Shown piece by piece: positions 17,476-26,062 of a DNA stretch of 64,000 bases. Numbering within the stretch: position 1 is the first letter of the stretch; each line of letters begins with the position of its first letter. The DNA comes from Dehalococcoidia bacterium. GTDB taxonomy: Bacteria > Chloroflexota > Dehalococcoidia > Lucifugimonadales > HRBIN23. The stretch is taken from positions 62,001-126,000 of the forward strand of contig JANXCH010000002.1 of the NCBI GenBank assembly GCA_025060295.1, given 5' to 3'. Under the pieces are notes generated by a model. That model worked only from the letters and a program-made list of their open reading frames with translations, did no database searches and was not told where the DNA came from. The translations under genes were made by a program, and so were the position numbers.

Positions 17476-17520
17476 ATGGGCCTCTGTTGTAGGTGTTGTG
17501 GCGTTGCCAGGGGGCCATAA
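17476..17520 (+). CDS. 14-aa cysteine-rich leader peptide
   Basis: MGLCCRCCGVARGP, with four Cys codons (two TGT-TGT pairs at 17485-17490 and 17494-17499) in 14 codons. It has a strong ribosome site (GGAGGG, 4 nt from ATG) and lies directly before a terminator hairpin. The peptide itself is unlikely to have a function. Its translation is read as a sensor of charged Cys-tRNA for the downstream sulfur genes, as with classical amino-acid attenuators and the Cys-rich leaders known before sulfur genes in actinobacteria. Confidence 0.8.
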   Translation: MGLCCRCCGVARGP

Positions 17521-17584
17521 GGCGGGCGCTTGGGCGTAGCGCCTTTGGGCCCCCGAAGCACCCTTCGGGGGCTTGCTGTTTCTT
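17510..17584 (+). promoter_or_regulatory. Cysteine attenuator: antiterminator, nested hairpin and terminator before tusA
   Basis: Three elements can be paired by eye. Terminator: GCCCCCGAAG (17549-17558) with CTTCGGGGGC (17563-17572), loop CACC, followed by a T-rich tract to 17584. Antiterminator: GGGGGCC (17510-17516, the last leader codons) with GGCCCCC (17548-17554), which uses up the left arm of the terminator. A hairpin GGCGC/GCGCC (17525-17543) is nested between the two antiterminator arms. A ribosome stalled on the Cys codons would leave 17510-17516 free; one that reaches the stop at 17518 would cover it, so the terminator forms. Confidence 0.8.
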
Positions 17585-17616
17585 AATGCAACTCACATCA
17601 CGCAAAGGAGGCGTGG

Positions 17617-17856
17617 ATGACAACGCAGGTCAACGAGCATCAGACCGTGGACACCTCCGGCACCTTGTGTCCTCTGCCGGTGATCGCCGCCAAACAGGCC
17701 ATGGATAAACTCGGCAAGGGCCAGGTGCTGAAAATCATCGCCACCGACCCCGGCGCCAAAGCCGACATTCCCAGTTGGGCACGGGCGTCGGGGCATACCC
17801 TCCTCAAGCAGGAGGTGCAAGGCAAGCGGTTCGTCTTCTGGGTGCAGAAGGGATAG
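17617..17856 (+). CDS. tusA: TusA-family sulfur carrier protein
   Basis: 79 aa. The TusA signature CPLPV has its persulfide-carrying Cys at 18, in VDTSGTLCPLPVIAAKQAM. AAAGGAGG precedes the ATG. TusA proteins accept persulfide sulfur from desulfurases or rhodaneses and pass it to DsrE-type partners or to tRNA thiolation. The dsrE2 and rhodanese genes directly downstream are the expected partners, and the whole set stands behind the attenuator. Confidence 0.94.
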   Translation: MTTQVNEHQTVDTSGTLCPLPVIAAKQAMDKLGKGQVLKIIATDPGAKADIPSWARASGHTLLKQEVQGKRFVFWVQKG

Positions 17857-17865
17857 GAGGTGCCT

Positions 17866-18411
17866 ATGGCCACAGCCGTGCAGACAAGACCCCTACAGGA
17901 ACTCCTGGAGCAGTTCGCTGCGCTCCACCGCCAGGCCCACGAGCAGGAGACCAAGCGGGTGGCCATCGTGGCCTCAAAGGGCACTCTGGATATGGCCTAT
18001 CCTGCCCTCATCCTGGCCACCACGGCCGCCTCTATGGGGATGGAGAGTGCGGTCTTTTTTACCTTTTATGGATTGAACATCCTGCACAAGCGCAAATCCC
18101 GCTCCCTGCGGGTGGCCCCTCTGGGTAATCCTGCTGCCCCCATCCCTGTGCCCAACATCGTCGGGGCCATTCCCGGCATGACCCAAGTGGCCACCTGGGT
18201 GATGCAGTGGATGATGCGTCGGCAGAACATGCCCTCGGTGCAGACCTTGCTGCAGACGGCCAAGGGCATGGGCGTCAAGCTCATCGCCTGCTCTACCACT
18301 ATGGGCGTGATGGGGGTAAAGGAGAGCGACCTGATAGACGGGGTGGACATCCAGGGGGCGGCATCCTTCCTGGAGTTCGCCTCCAAGGCGCACATTACAC
18401 TGTTCATCTAG
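17866..18411 (+). CDS. DsrE2-like (DsrE/DsrF superfamily) sulfurtransferase
   Basis: 181 aa from the ATG at 17866, after [28 protein letters not shown] opens the DsrE fold, with a hydrophobic stretch [10 protein letters not shown] typical of the membrane-associated DsrE2 subgroup. [13 protein letters not shown] carries the conserved Cys near residue 145. DsrE2 proteins bind persulfide and work with TusA and rhodanese in cytosolic sulfur transfer, best known in sulfur oxidizers. The TusA-DsrE2-rhodanese order is the conserved arrangement. Confidence 0.9.
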   Translation: MATAVQTRPLQELLEQFAALHRQAHEQETKRVAIVASKGTLDMAYPALILATTAASMGMESAVFFTFYGLNILHKRKSRSLRVAPLGNPAAPIPVPNIVGAIPGMTQVATWVMQWMMRRQNMPSVQTLLQTAKGMGVKLIACSTTMGVMGVKESDLIDGVDIQGAASFLEFASKAHITLFI

Positions 18412-18433
18412 GCTACACACAAGGGAGGGAAAC

Positions 18434-19303
18434 ATGAGTACCACTGCCGGCTATGCCCATCCTGTCTTGGTGGAGACCTCGTGGGTCGCCGAGCATCTCA
18501 ACGACCCGAAGGTGCGCATCGTGGAGGTGGATGTGGACACCTCCGCCTACGAGCAGGGGCACATTCCCGGGGCGGTGGGCTGGAACTGGAAGACCCAATT
18601 GCAAGCCTCGCCCCAGCGGGATGTGGTCTCCAAGGAGGGGTTTGAGGCCCTCTGCCGCGCCTCCGGCATCGCCAACGACACCCTGGTGGTCTTCTACGGG
18701 GATAACAACAACTGGTTTGCTGCCTACGCCTACTGGCTGGCCCGTTATTACGGGCATCCCCGGGAACTGCTGCGCCTGCTGAACGGCGGACGGGCCAAGT
18801 GGGTGGCCGAGAAGCGCCCCCTGACGCGGGAGGTCCCCTCGTATCCGCCCACCACCTATACCGCCCAGGCCCCCGACTTCACCGTGCGGGCCTTCCGGGA
18901 CTATGTGTACCTGTCGGTGGTCAATAAAGCGCAGGTGGCGCTGGTGGATGTGCGCTCGCCACGGGAGTACTCGGGGGAGTTGCTGGCGCCCGAGAACCTG
19001 CCCCAAGAGGGCTCCCAGCGGGGAGGCCACATCCCTGGGGCGATCAACATCCCCTGGAGTCTGGCGGTGCGGGAGGACGGGACCTTCAAATCGGCCGAGG
19101 AGCTGCGGGCGCTGTATGCGGGGCGGGGCATCCTCCCCGACAAAGAGGTGGTAACCTATTGCCGCATCGGCGAGCGGAGCGCCCACACCTGGTTCGTGCT
19201 CCAGGAGTTGCTGGGCTACCCCAAAGTGCGCAACTACGACGGCTCGTGGACGGAGTGGGGGAGCGTGGTGGGGGCCCCCATCCGCACCGGCCCCCAGCCC
19301 TAA
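18434..19303 (+). CDS. Two-domain rhodanese (thiosulfate/3-mercaptopyruvate sulfurtransferase)
   Basis: 289 aa with two rhodanese domains. The N-terminal one ([19 protein letters not shown]) has Asp-Asn-Asn in place of the catalytic Cys loop and is inactive. The C-terminal one ([24 protein letters not shown]) has the catalytic Cys243 in TYCRIGERS. The CRIGER loop is closer to thiosulfate sulfurtransferases than to the CG(S/T)G loop of mercaptopyruvate enzymes. It would load sulfane sulfur onto TusA or DsrE2. GGGAGGG precedes the ATG. Confidence 0.93.
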   Translation: MSTTAGYAHPVLVETSWVAEHLNDPKVRIVEVDVDTSAYEQGHIPGAVGWNWKTQLQASPQRDVVSKEGFEALCRASGIANDTLVVFYGDNNNWFAAYAYWLARYYGHPRELLRLLNGGRAKWVAEKRPLTREVPSYPPTTYTAQAPDFTVRAFRDYVYLSVVNKAQVALVDVRSPREYSGELLAPENLPQEGSQRGGHIPGAINIPWSLAVREDGTFKSAEELRALYAGRGILPDKEVVTYCRIGERSAHTWFVLQELLGYPKVRNYDGSWTEWGSVVGAPIRTGPQP

Positions 19304-19313
19304 GGGGCAGAGA

Positions 19314-19349
19314 GGGGTGCGCTTCTCCGCACGGGGAGGAGCGCACCCC
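19314..19349. terminator. Strong hairpin between convergent genes
   Basis: GGGGTGCGC plus TTCTCC (19314-19328) pairs with GGAGGA plus GCGCACCCC (19335-19349), a 15-bp stem with one G-T pair. It sits between the rhodanese stop and the end of the minus-strand ATPase gene and could stop both transcripts, but neither side has a good T-run. Confidence 0.6.
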
Positions 19350-19357
19350 CCTTCGTC

Positions 19358-20191
19358 CTACGGATGCGGGGTGGTGGCGTAGGACAGAGTGCGCTGGCGC
19401 ACGGCGTCCATGTCCACGATACGGGCTTGCACCAAACTCTCCAGAAAGGCGGCGCGTTGGGTAACCTCGGCGCACAAGGCGGGATGGGTGAGCCCTAGCC
19501 GCTGGGCCCAGACTCGCCCCGGGGGGCCGTCCACAGCGTGGCGGAAGGTGGATGCCCGTCCATCCCACCAGGCTAGTCGCGCCGTGGGGGGGTACCGACT
19601 GGATGGGGTCGGGGGGAGCACAGCATACACTTGGGACAACCGACGGACGATGCCTCTCGGCTCGTAGACCACATCCACAAAGCCCAACAGGTGCAAGGAA
19701 GAGGCCAACTCGCAACTGACGCTGTTGGGCAAACCCATCAGTTGTTCAAAGACCTCCTGGGGGGTGGTGGCGTGCATGGTGGCACCCAGGGAGTAGCCCT
19801 TGCTCAGGGCCTCAAAGACGCGCCGCACCGCCGGCCCCCACAGGTAGGAGGGAAGATGGTCGCTAATCTCATTCACCATAATGTAGGTGCGGGCGGGGTC
19901 GGTCTCCTGAAGCCAGGCGAAGTCCTCCCGCCAGCCCCAGGTGTAGACCACTTCGTAGTGAGGGGGGAGGAGGGCAATCAGGGCGGTGAGGAGGGTGGTC
20001 TTGCCGGCCATTGGGGGCTCGGAGGCGAAGATGAGGGAGGCCTTGCGCTCCACCGCCAGCCACAGGAGGGCGGCCAAAGGGGTATCTAAGGTGCCAGCCT
20101 GCACCAGTTCCACGATGGAGAGGGGTTGGGCCAGCCAGGCGTGGCCCCCCCACCAGCCATACGGCCGATGCCACCGCTTTCCGGCGTGCAC
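19358..20191 (-). CDS. VirB11/GspE-like secretion-type P-loop ATPase
   Basis: 277 aa from the GTG at 20191, preceded by AGGGGG and 11 nt beyond the stop of the VWA gene. The core resembles the CpaF/VirB11/PilT ATPase domain: FASEPPMAGKTTLL (P-loop with Glu in place of the first Gly), YIMVNEISDHLP (Walker B-like) and GATMHATTPQEVFEQLMG, the His-box of secretion ATPases. It lacks the usual N-terminal domain and no pilus or secretion genes are near. Pairing with a VWA protein suggests a dedicated two-gene system of unknown role. Confidence 0.75.
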   Translation of the reverse strand: MHAGKRWHRPYGWWGGHAWLAQPLSIVELVQAGTLDTPLAALLWLAVERKASLIFASEPPMAGKTTLLTALIALLPPHYEVVYTWGWREDFAWLQETDPARTYIMVNEISDHLPSYLWGPAVRRVFEALSKGYSLGATMHATTPQEVFEQLMGLPNSVSCELASSLHLLGFVDVVYEPRGIVRRLSQVYAVLPPTPSSRYPPTARLAWWDGRASTFRHAVDGPPGRVWAQRLGLTHPALCAEVTQRAAFLESLVQARIVDMDAVRQRTLSYATTPHP

Positions 20192-20202
20192 CCTGCCCCC
20201 TT

Positions 20203-22227
20203 TTAGCGCACCACCCGTTTGCGCCGATTGACCACATAGTCCACAAGCACATACTGGCCCAAGCGATCCGGCGTGGTGTAAAAGGCCCGCCCCCGGTTGA
20301 TGCGGGTCATCCGCTCCACGAAGTGCACCAGGTGGTAGTTGCTCTCCAGCATGAAGGTGTTGATGATGATGCCCTCCTGGGTGCAGCGGCGCACCTCCTT
20401 GAGGGTCTCCTGAATGGTGCGCCACGAGGGGGGATAACTGAACCAGGCCTGCCCCTCTTCTATGTGGGCTGTGGGTTCCCCGTCGGTGATGACCACAATT
20501 TGACGGGTGGCGCTCTTGTGGCGGGTGAACAGCTTGCGGGAGAGCATGAGCGCATGGTGCAAGTTGGTGCCCGACACCCAGGCGTTCCAGGTTATCTGGG
20601 GTAGGTCTTCGGGTTTGATCTGCATGGCATAGTCGGAGAAGCCGATGATGTACAGGACGTCTCGGGGGTACTGGGTGCGAATGAGGGTGGAGAGGGCTAG
20701 GGCGACCTTTTTGGCAGCCTGGAAGGAGCCGAACAGGCCCATGCTCCGGCTCTGGTCGAGGAGGAGGCAGGTGGCGGCCTGGGTGAGGTGCTCCCGTTCG
20801 TTGACCTCGAAGTCCTCCACGCGGAAGCGGACGGGAAGGGTGGGGCCAGTGCGCCGCAGGGCATTGAGGATGGACTTGCCCAGGTCAATATCCAGGCCGT
20901 CGCCGAACTGGTAGGGGCGGGTGCTCCCGCTCAGGTCGGGGCCGGTGCCTTTGCACACCACGTGATGCCCGCCGGGGCGGTCCTTCTTCAGGTGCAGGAA
21001 CACCTCTTTCAGGGCCTTCTGCCCGATGCGGCGCATGCCCTTGGGGGTCAGTTCCAGCCGCTTGCCCCTGTGCTGCAGGTAGCCTTCCTCCGCCAGTTGC
21101 CGGAGGATGCGGTGCATCTCCTCCACGATGCGGCGGGCATGGGGGCCCAGCACCTCCTCCACCTGGTCCAGGTCTATCCTGTCCAGGTCGCCCGTGCGCA
21201 TGGCCTGCTGGATGTGCTCCTCCAGTTCGTCCATTGCGTGGAGGGTGCGCATCATCTCCATGGCCTGGTCCAAATCCAGGCTCTCGTCGCCTGAGAAGGA
21301 GAAACGGTGCCCCCATTCGTCCACGGGGAACAGGGCGTTCAGGTAAGCCGCCAACTCGGCCAGGTCGCGCATGGTGGCCTCGTCCAGGACGGAGCGCAAA
21401 AGGTCGTCCAGTTCCTGGCGCTGGGCAGGGGAAAGGCTCTCCAAAAGGGATCGGGCCATAGCCATCTGGCGAGCCAGGCGCTCCAGCAGTTCGTCCAGGG
21501 AGCGGGGGGGATTGGGGCCGAAGAAGTGGCCGAAGCGGCGCATAAACCCCTGAAAGTCGGGCTCCTGGCCCTGTGCCCGCTGGCGGAGCATCTGGTTGAG
21601 GGCCTGGAGCATCTCGCGGATTTGTCGCCACTGCTCGGGGGTCATGCCCTGCAGGGCTTGACGCAGGCCCTGGACGAAGTTGTCCAGAACCCGCCCGCGC
21701 AGCATCTCCAGCAGCTCCTGGAACTCCCGCTGGGCTTCGGGGGAGAAGAACTCGTAGGAGGAGAGTTGCTGGATGGCCCCCGCCAGGCTCTTAGGGAGAT
21801 TGTCCAGGAATTCCCTGCTCTTTTGGGCGCGGGCCAGCACCATATCCCGCATGCGTTGGGCCAGGGGGTCGTCCTTCTGCTGGTCGGCCTTGCGGGTAAC
21901 CTCGTCCACCCTCTGGTCAATGGCGTGGCGCTCGGTCTGCAGGATGTGGTCCAGACGCGTGCGCAGATCCTCCAGGATGCTGTCCAGGTTGTAACGCTGG
22001 AGGCGCTCCTGGCGCAGACGGCGGAGGCGCTCCAACAGGTCGCGTAGCCCCTCAAGACGCTGTCCTTGAGGGTCGCCGATGCCGAGCCGAAGCAGGTCGG
22101 TTAGGGCGCGGGACAGGTCGCCGTGATCCAGGTAATCCTTAGCCAACTTGTCCAGAACCTGCTCCAAATCCGGGGCGAACACCTGCTGGGTGCCATCCCA
22201 TCGTGCATAGCGATAAAAAGTCGGCAT
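20203..22227 (-). CDS. VWA-domain protein with long helical N-terminal region
   Basis: 674 aa. Residues 1-420 are almost entirely charged helices, probably coiled coils (RQERLQRYNLDSILEDLRTRL and similar). The C-terminal 220 residues form a von Willebrand A domain with a complete metal-dependent adhesion site: DQSRSMG, the Thr of SGTNLHHAL and the Asp of VITDGEP. There is no signal peptide, so it is cytoplasmic. VWA proteins of this kind usually pair with a P-loop ATPase; the one here is encoded directly downstream in the same transcript. Confidence 0.88.
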   Translation of the reverse strand: MPTFYRYARWDGTQQVFAPDLEQVLDKLAKDYLDHGDLSRALTDLLRLGIGDPQGQRLEGLRDLLERLRRLRQERLQRYNLDSILEDLRTRLDHILQTERHAIDQRVDEVTRKADQQKDDPLAQRMRDMVLARAQKSREFLDNLPKSLAGAIQQLSSYEFFSPEAQREFQELLEMLRGRVLDNFVQGLRQALQGMTPEQWRQIREMLQALNQMLRQRAQGQEPDFQGFMRRFGHFFGPNPPRSLDELLERLARQMAMARSLLESLSPAQRQELDDLLRSVLDEATMRDLAELAAYLNALFPVDEWGHRFSFSGDESLDLDQAMEMMRTLHAMDELEEHIQQAMRTGDLDRIDLDQVEEVLGPHARRIVEEMHRILRQLAEEGYLQHRGKRLELTPKGMRRIGQKALKEVFLHLKKDRPGGHHVVCKGTGPDLSGSTRPYQFGDGLDIDLGKSILNALRRTGPTLPVRFRVEDFEVNEREHLTQAATCLLLDQSRSMGLFGSFQAAKKVALALSTLIRTQYPRDVLYIIGFSDYAMQIKPEDLPQITWNAWVSGTNLHHALMLSRKLFTRHKSATRQIVVITDGEPTAHIEEGQAWFSYPPSWRTIQETLKEVRRCTQEGIIINTFMLESNYHLVHFVERMTRINRGRAFYTTPDRLGQYVLVDYVVNRRKRVVR

Positions 22228-22276
22228 ACCCCACCCCGCCTTTGGGAGATGTGTTGGCAGGCCTAGGCCTGAGGCT

Positions 22277-22304
22277 ATGATACTCCGTATGCTCGCCCTG
22301 TCAA
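22277..22304 (-). promoter_or_regulatory. Promoter of the VWA-ATPase pair
   Basis: Minus strand: perfect TTGACA (22299-22304), 16-nt spacer, TATCAT (22277-22282), about 50 nt before the VWA ATG. Confidence 0.7.
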
Positions 22305-22322
22305 TGGGCGTGAGACGTCGCC

Positions 22323-22358
22323 GTGCGCTGTTGCGGATGCTCCGTATCCGTAGCGCAC
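22323..22358 (-). terminator. Hairpin after nadC
   Basis: GTGCGCT (22323-22329) pairs with AGCGCAC (22352-22358) and CGGAT (22334-22338) with ATCCG (22346-22350), directly behind the nadC stop. No T-run follows on the minus strand, so it may be a weak terminator or an RNA 3'-end stabiliser. Confidence 0.4.
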
Positions 22359-22359
22359 T

Positions 22360-23229
22360 TTACCCACGCCCACCCGTGACCTGTATATCCATGCTGATAT
22401 CTAGGGCTTTGGCCGAGTGGGTCAAGGAGCCGGAGGAGATGAGGTCTACCCCCGTCTCGGCCACGGCCCGCACCGTTTCCAGGGTAATGCCCCCCGAGGC
22501 CTCCAGGACGGCCCGCCCCTTGGCCAGGGCTACTGCCTTGCGCATATCCTCCAACGTCATGTTGTCCAACAGAATGAGGTCGGCTCCCGCTTCCAGAGCC
22601 TCGTGCACCTCTGCAAGGGAGGTAACCTCCACCTCCACGCGGAGGGTGTGGGGGGCATAGCGGCGTGCGCGCTGGACGGCGTCCCGCAGGGACAAGCCCT
22701 GGGTGCGCAGGACGGCCAGATGGTTGTCCTTGATGAGTATCCCATCCCCCAGGTTCATGCGGTGGTTGCGCCCGCCGCCGATGCGCACGGCGTATTTCTC
22801 CAGCAGGCGCAGGCCGGGGACGGTTTTGCGGGTATCCACAATACAGGCCTTGGTGCCGCGGAGGGCCTCGGCGAACTGGGCGGTGGTGGTGGCGATGCCG
22901 CTGAGGTGCTGGAGGAAGTTCAGGGCTGTGCGTTCCCCTTTCAGGAGGGAGGCCACCCGCCCCCGCACTTCCAGAATGCGCTGGCCCGGCCGCAGGCGCT
23001 CTCCATCCCAGGCGAGGATGGTGCCCTCCACCTCGGGGTCAATCTGGCGGAACACGGCTAACGCGATGTCTACACCGCACAGGACGCCCTCTTTTTTGGC
23101 GAAGACGATCCCTGTGCCCCGCAAGTCGGGGGGGATGAGGCAGTCGGTGGTGGGGTCGCCCAGGCAGAGGTCCTCCTGGACGGCGCGCCGCACCAGGTCT
23201 TGGACTTCGGGAAGGCCCAGGAGCCACAC
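22360..23229 (-). CDS. nadC: Nicotinate-nucleotide pyrophosphorylase (carboxylating)
   Basis: 289 aa. The start is the GTG at 23229, with GAGGAGG 7 nt upstream and 11 nt after the nadB stop. The QPRTase features are present: EDLCLGDPTTDCL near the N-terminus, LNFLQHLSGIAT, DTRKTVPGLRLLEKYAVRIGGG and LLDNMTLEDM. It converts quinolinate and PRPP to nicotinate mononucleotide, the third step after NadB and NadA, whose genes lie immediately upstream in the same operon. Confidence 0.96.
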   Translation of the reverse strand: MWLLGLPEVQDLVRRAVQEDLCLGDPTTDCLIPPDLRGTGIVFAKKEGVLCGVDIALAVFRQIDPEVEGTILAWDGERLRPGQRILEVRGRVASLLKGERTALNFLQHLSGIATTTAQFAEALRGTKACIVDTRKTVPGLRLLEKYAVRIGGGRNHRMNLGDGILIKDNHLAVLRTQGLSLRDAVQRARRYAPHTLRVEVEVTSLAEVHEALEAGADLILLDNMTLEDMRKAVALAKGRAVLEASGGITLETVRAVAETGVDLISSGSLTHSAKALDISMDIQVTGGRG

Positions 23230-23240
23230 GGTCCACCTCC

Positions 23241-24788
23241 TCACTGCACCAGAACGATGTGCTTCTGCCAGGCGGGGTCGGTGTGGGGGTAATCGGTGCG
23301 GAAGTGGGCGCCACGGGACTCGGTGCGGCGCACAGCCGCCTCGGCCATCAGCCGTCCCACGACCACCATGTGAGCCAGTTCCTGGCTGTGGCGTTCGGTG
23401 GGTGGGGGAAGGGTGCGCTCCCAGGCGGCCAGGACACGGCACGCCCGCAGGAGGCCTTCGCCGTTGCGCACCAGGCCCACCATCTCCCACATCAGATCCT
23501 GCAGGTGGCGCAGGGTCAAGGGGGGGATGTCGGCACAGGGGACATCCCGGCGCTCCAGGCGGTAGACCACCTCGGGGCGGTGGTGCGGAGGGGCGTCGGC
23601 CCCCTCGCCCAGGGTGCGGCGGACTACGCGGTGGGAGAACACCACTGTCTCCAGCAAGGAGTTGCTGGCCAGGCGGTTGGCCCCGTGCACGCCCACACAG
23701 GCGCACTCCCCACAGGCATACAGGTTGGGGATGGTGGTCTGGCCCCACAGGTCGGTCTTCACCCCGCCCATCATGTAGTGGGCGGCGGGGGCCACGGGGA
23801 TGGGCTGACGGGTGATGTCCAGGCCGTACTGCAGGCATGTGCGGTAGATGGTGGGGAAGCGGGAGGTGATGCGTTGGGGGGGCAGGTGGGTGATGTCCAG
23901 GAGCACGTAGGAGGTGCCGGCCTTCTGCATCTCGGTGAGGATGGCACGGGCGACCACATCGCGGGGGGCCAGATCGCCCTGGGGGTGGTAGGCGTGCATG
24001 AAGGGGGTGCCGTCGGGGGTGCAGAGGCGTCCCCCCTCGCCCCGCACCGCCTCGGAGATGAGGAAGGGGGGTGCCCCGGGCAGACGCAGGGCGGTGGGAT
24101 GGAATTGAAAGAACTCCATATCCATCACCTGGGCACCGGCGCGGAAGGCCAGGGCCACGCCATCCCCGGTGGCCACATCGGGGTTGGTGGTGTAGCGGAA
24201 GAGGCGCCCCGCTCCCCCAGTGGCCAGGACGATGTGTCGGCCCCGATACTCCTGGCGCACACCCGTGCGGGAGTCCATCGCCTCTACCCCGATGGCTACC
24301 CCGCTGGCCTCGTCCACCAGGATGCGGGTTACCATGCTCTGCTCCACGATATGGACGGTGTGTCCCCGGATGGCCCCCACCAGGGTCATCTCTATGTAGG
24401 CTCCTGTGGCGTCGCCCCCGGCGTGGAGAACGCGGGGTCTGCTGTGGGCACCCTCGCGGGCGAGGGCAATTTCCCCGTGCAAAGTGTCAAAGGGCACGCC
24501 CAGGCGAATCAGGTCGGCGATGCGCTGGGGGCCTTCTGTGACCAGCACCCGCACCGCTTCGGGGTCGCACAGGCCCGCCCCGGCCTGAAGGGTGTCCTGC
24601 ATATGCATGTCTGGCGAATCGTCGGGACCCAGGGCAGCGGCGATACCCCCTTGCGCCCAGCGGCTGTTGTTGTCCTCCAGGTTGCCCTTGGTGATGACGA
24701 GAACTCTCCCGTGCTCCCGGGCGTGGAGGGCGGTAAAGAGACCAGCAATCCCGCTCCCGATGATGATGTAGTCGTAGGACGGGGGCAT
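23241..24788 (-). CDS. nadB: L-aspartate oxidase
   Basis: 515 aa. An FAD-binding GSGIAGLFTAL motif lies at residues 11-21, followed by DNNSRWAQGGIAAAL, HPTALRLPG, the substrate-site GEGGRL and PAAHYMMGGVKTDLWG. It oxidises L-aspartate to iminoaspartate, the substrate of NadA. The C-terminal helical domain is complete. Gene order nadA-nadB-nadC on the minus strand. Confidence 0.96.
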   Translation of the reverse strand: MPPSYDYIIIGSGIAGLFTALHAREHGRVLVITKGNLEDNNSRWAQGGIAAALGPDDSPDMHMQDTLQAGAGLCDPEAVRVLVTEGPQRIADLIRLGVPFDTLHGEIALAREGAHSRPRVLHAGGDATGAYIEMTLVGAIRGHTVHIVEQSMVTRILVDEASGVAIGVEAMDSRTGVRQEYRGRHIVLATGGAGRLFRYTTNPDVATGDGVALAFRAGAQVMDMEFFQFHPTALRLPGAPPFLISEAVRGEGGRLCTPDGTPFMHAYHPQGDLAPRDVVARAILTEMQKAGTSYVLLDITHLPPQRITSRFPTIYRTCLQYGLDITRQPIPVAPAAHYMMGGVKTDLWGQTTIPNLYACGECACVGVHGANRLASNSLLETVVFSHRVVRRTLGEGADAPPHHRPEVVYRLERRDVPCADIPPLTLRHLQDLMWEMVGLVRNGEGLLRACRVLAAWERTLPPPTERHSQELAHMVVVGRLMAEAAVRRTESRGAHFRTDYPHTDPAWQKHIVLVQ

Positions 24789-24839
24789 GGGGCCTCCTGG
24801 GTACGAGTACGCCTCGGCGGACAGCCCTGCCGATATCTT

Positions 24840-26048
24840 CTAGACCACCTGGAGCATCTTGTCCAGGGCCACCTTGGCCCAGTAGGCGATGTGGGGGGGA
24901 ACCAGGATTTCGTTGACCACCTCGCCCCGCAGGAGGGCATCCGTTACCCACAGGAGGTAGGCGGGGTGGATGCGGTACATGGTGGAGCAGGGGCAGATGA
25001 TGGGGTCCAGGCAGAAGACGATCTTATCGGGGTTCTCCTGGGCGATGCGGGTTACCAAGTTGATCTCGGTGCCCACGCCCCACACGGTCCCCGGCGGGGC
25101 GGAGGAGATGGTCTTGACAATATACTCGGTGGAGCCCACATAGTCGGCGCTTTGCACCACTTCCATGACGCACTCGGGGTGAACGATGATCTTGATATTG
25201 GGATACTTGGCTCGCGCTTGGCGGATCTGCTCCACCGTGAAGCGGGTGTGGACGGAGCAGTGGCCCTTCCAGAGAATGAGTTTGGCGCGCCGAAGGGCAT
25301 CGGGTGTGAGGCCTCCCAAGGGCTTGAAGGGGTTCCACACGACCATATCGTCCAGGGAGAGGCCGAACTTGAGGCCGATGTTGCGTCCCAGGTGCTGGTC
25401 GGGGACGAACAGCATGCGGGGGGCCTGGGCGTAAGACCACGTGAACACCGCCAGGGCGTTGGAGGAGGTGCACACGATGCCCCCGTTCTCCCCGCAGAGG
25501 GCTTTGATGGCAGCGGTGGAGTTCATGTAGGTAACAGGGAGCACCTGGCCGGGGCCCAGCACCTCCTGGAGGCTCTGCCAGCAGTCGTAGACATCCTCGG
25601 TGGGGGCCATGTCGGCCATACTGCACCCCGCCATGAGGTTGGGGAGGATGACCCGCTGGTGGGGACGGCACAAAATACGTGCCGTTTCGGCCATGAAGTG
25701 CACGCCGCAAAAGATGATAAACTCGGCCTCCTCCTGCTGGGCGGCCAGTTGGGAGAGTTTGAAGGAGTCGCCGCGGAAATCGGCGAACTGGATAATGTCG
25801 GGGCGCTGATAGTGGTGGCCGAGGATGACCACCCGTTTGCCCAGTTTGCGGCGGTTGTCCCGAATGCGGGCGACCAGTTCCTCGGCAGTAAGGTTCATAT
25901 ACTCGGGGGGGAGGCGTTGCCAGCGGACACCCGCCTTCCACTCCTCCTTGAGGGGGAGGGTTTTCAGGTCGTCGGTGCGGCAGAAGGCCGATTGTTCCAG
26001 TTCCGTCAGGGGCACCCGGGGCGTCTTGACCCGCACTTCTACAGCCAT
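24840..26048 (-). CDS. nadA: Quinolinate synthase
   Basis: 402 aa, about 60-100 longer than short NadA forms because of an N-terminal extension before LGKRVVILGHHYQRPDI. The three [4Fe-4S] ligands are in FIIFCGVHFMAE, MVVWNP-side GHCSVHTRF and the CLDPIICPCSTMYR region, the last with several closely spaced Cys. It condenses iminoaspartate with dihydroxyacetone phosphate to quinolinate. The gene follows miaB by 14 nt. Confidence 0.95.
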   Translation of the reverse strand: MAVEVRVKTPRVPLTELEQSAFCRTDDLKTLPLKEEWKAGVRWQRLPPEYMNLTAEELVARIRDNRRKLGKRVVILGHHYQRPDIIQFADFRGDSFKLSQLAAQQEEAEFIIFCGVHFMAETARILCRPHQRVILPNLMAGCSMADMAPTEDVYDCWQSLQEVLGPGQVLPVTYMNSTAAIKALCGENGGIVCTSSNALAVFTWSYAQAPRMLFVPDQHLGRNIGLKFGLSLDDMVVWNPFKPLGGLTPDALRRAKLILWKGHCSVHTRFTVEQIRQARAKYPNIKIIVHPECVMEVVQSADYVGSTEYIVKTISSAPPGTVWGVGTEINLVTRIAQENPDKIVFCLDPIICPCSTMYRIHPAYLLWVTDALLRGEVVNEILVPPHIAYWAKVALDKMLQVV

Positions 26049-26062
26049 GCCGACCCCCCTTT

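Noticed and set aside
17239-17520. 93-aa gene covering the end of the cysteine synthase gene and the leader peptide
   Set aside because: Only the last 14 codons have a ribosome site and a pattern; the rest overlaps cysK in another frame without homology.
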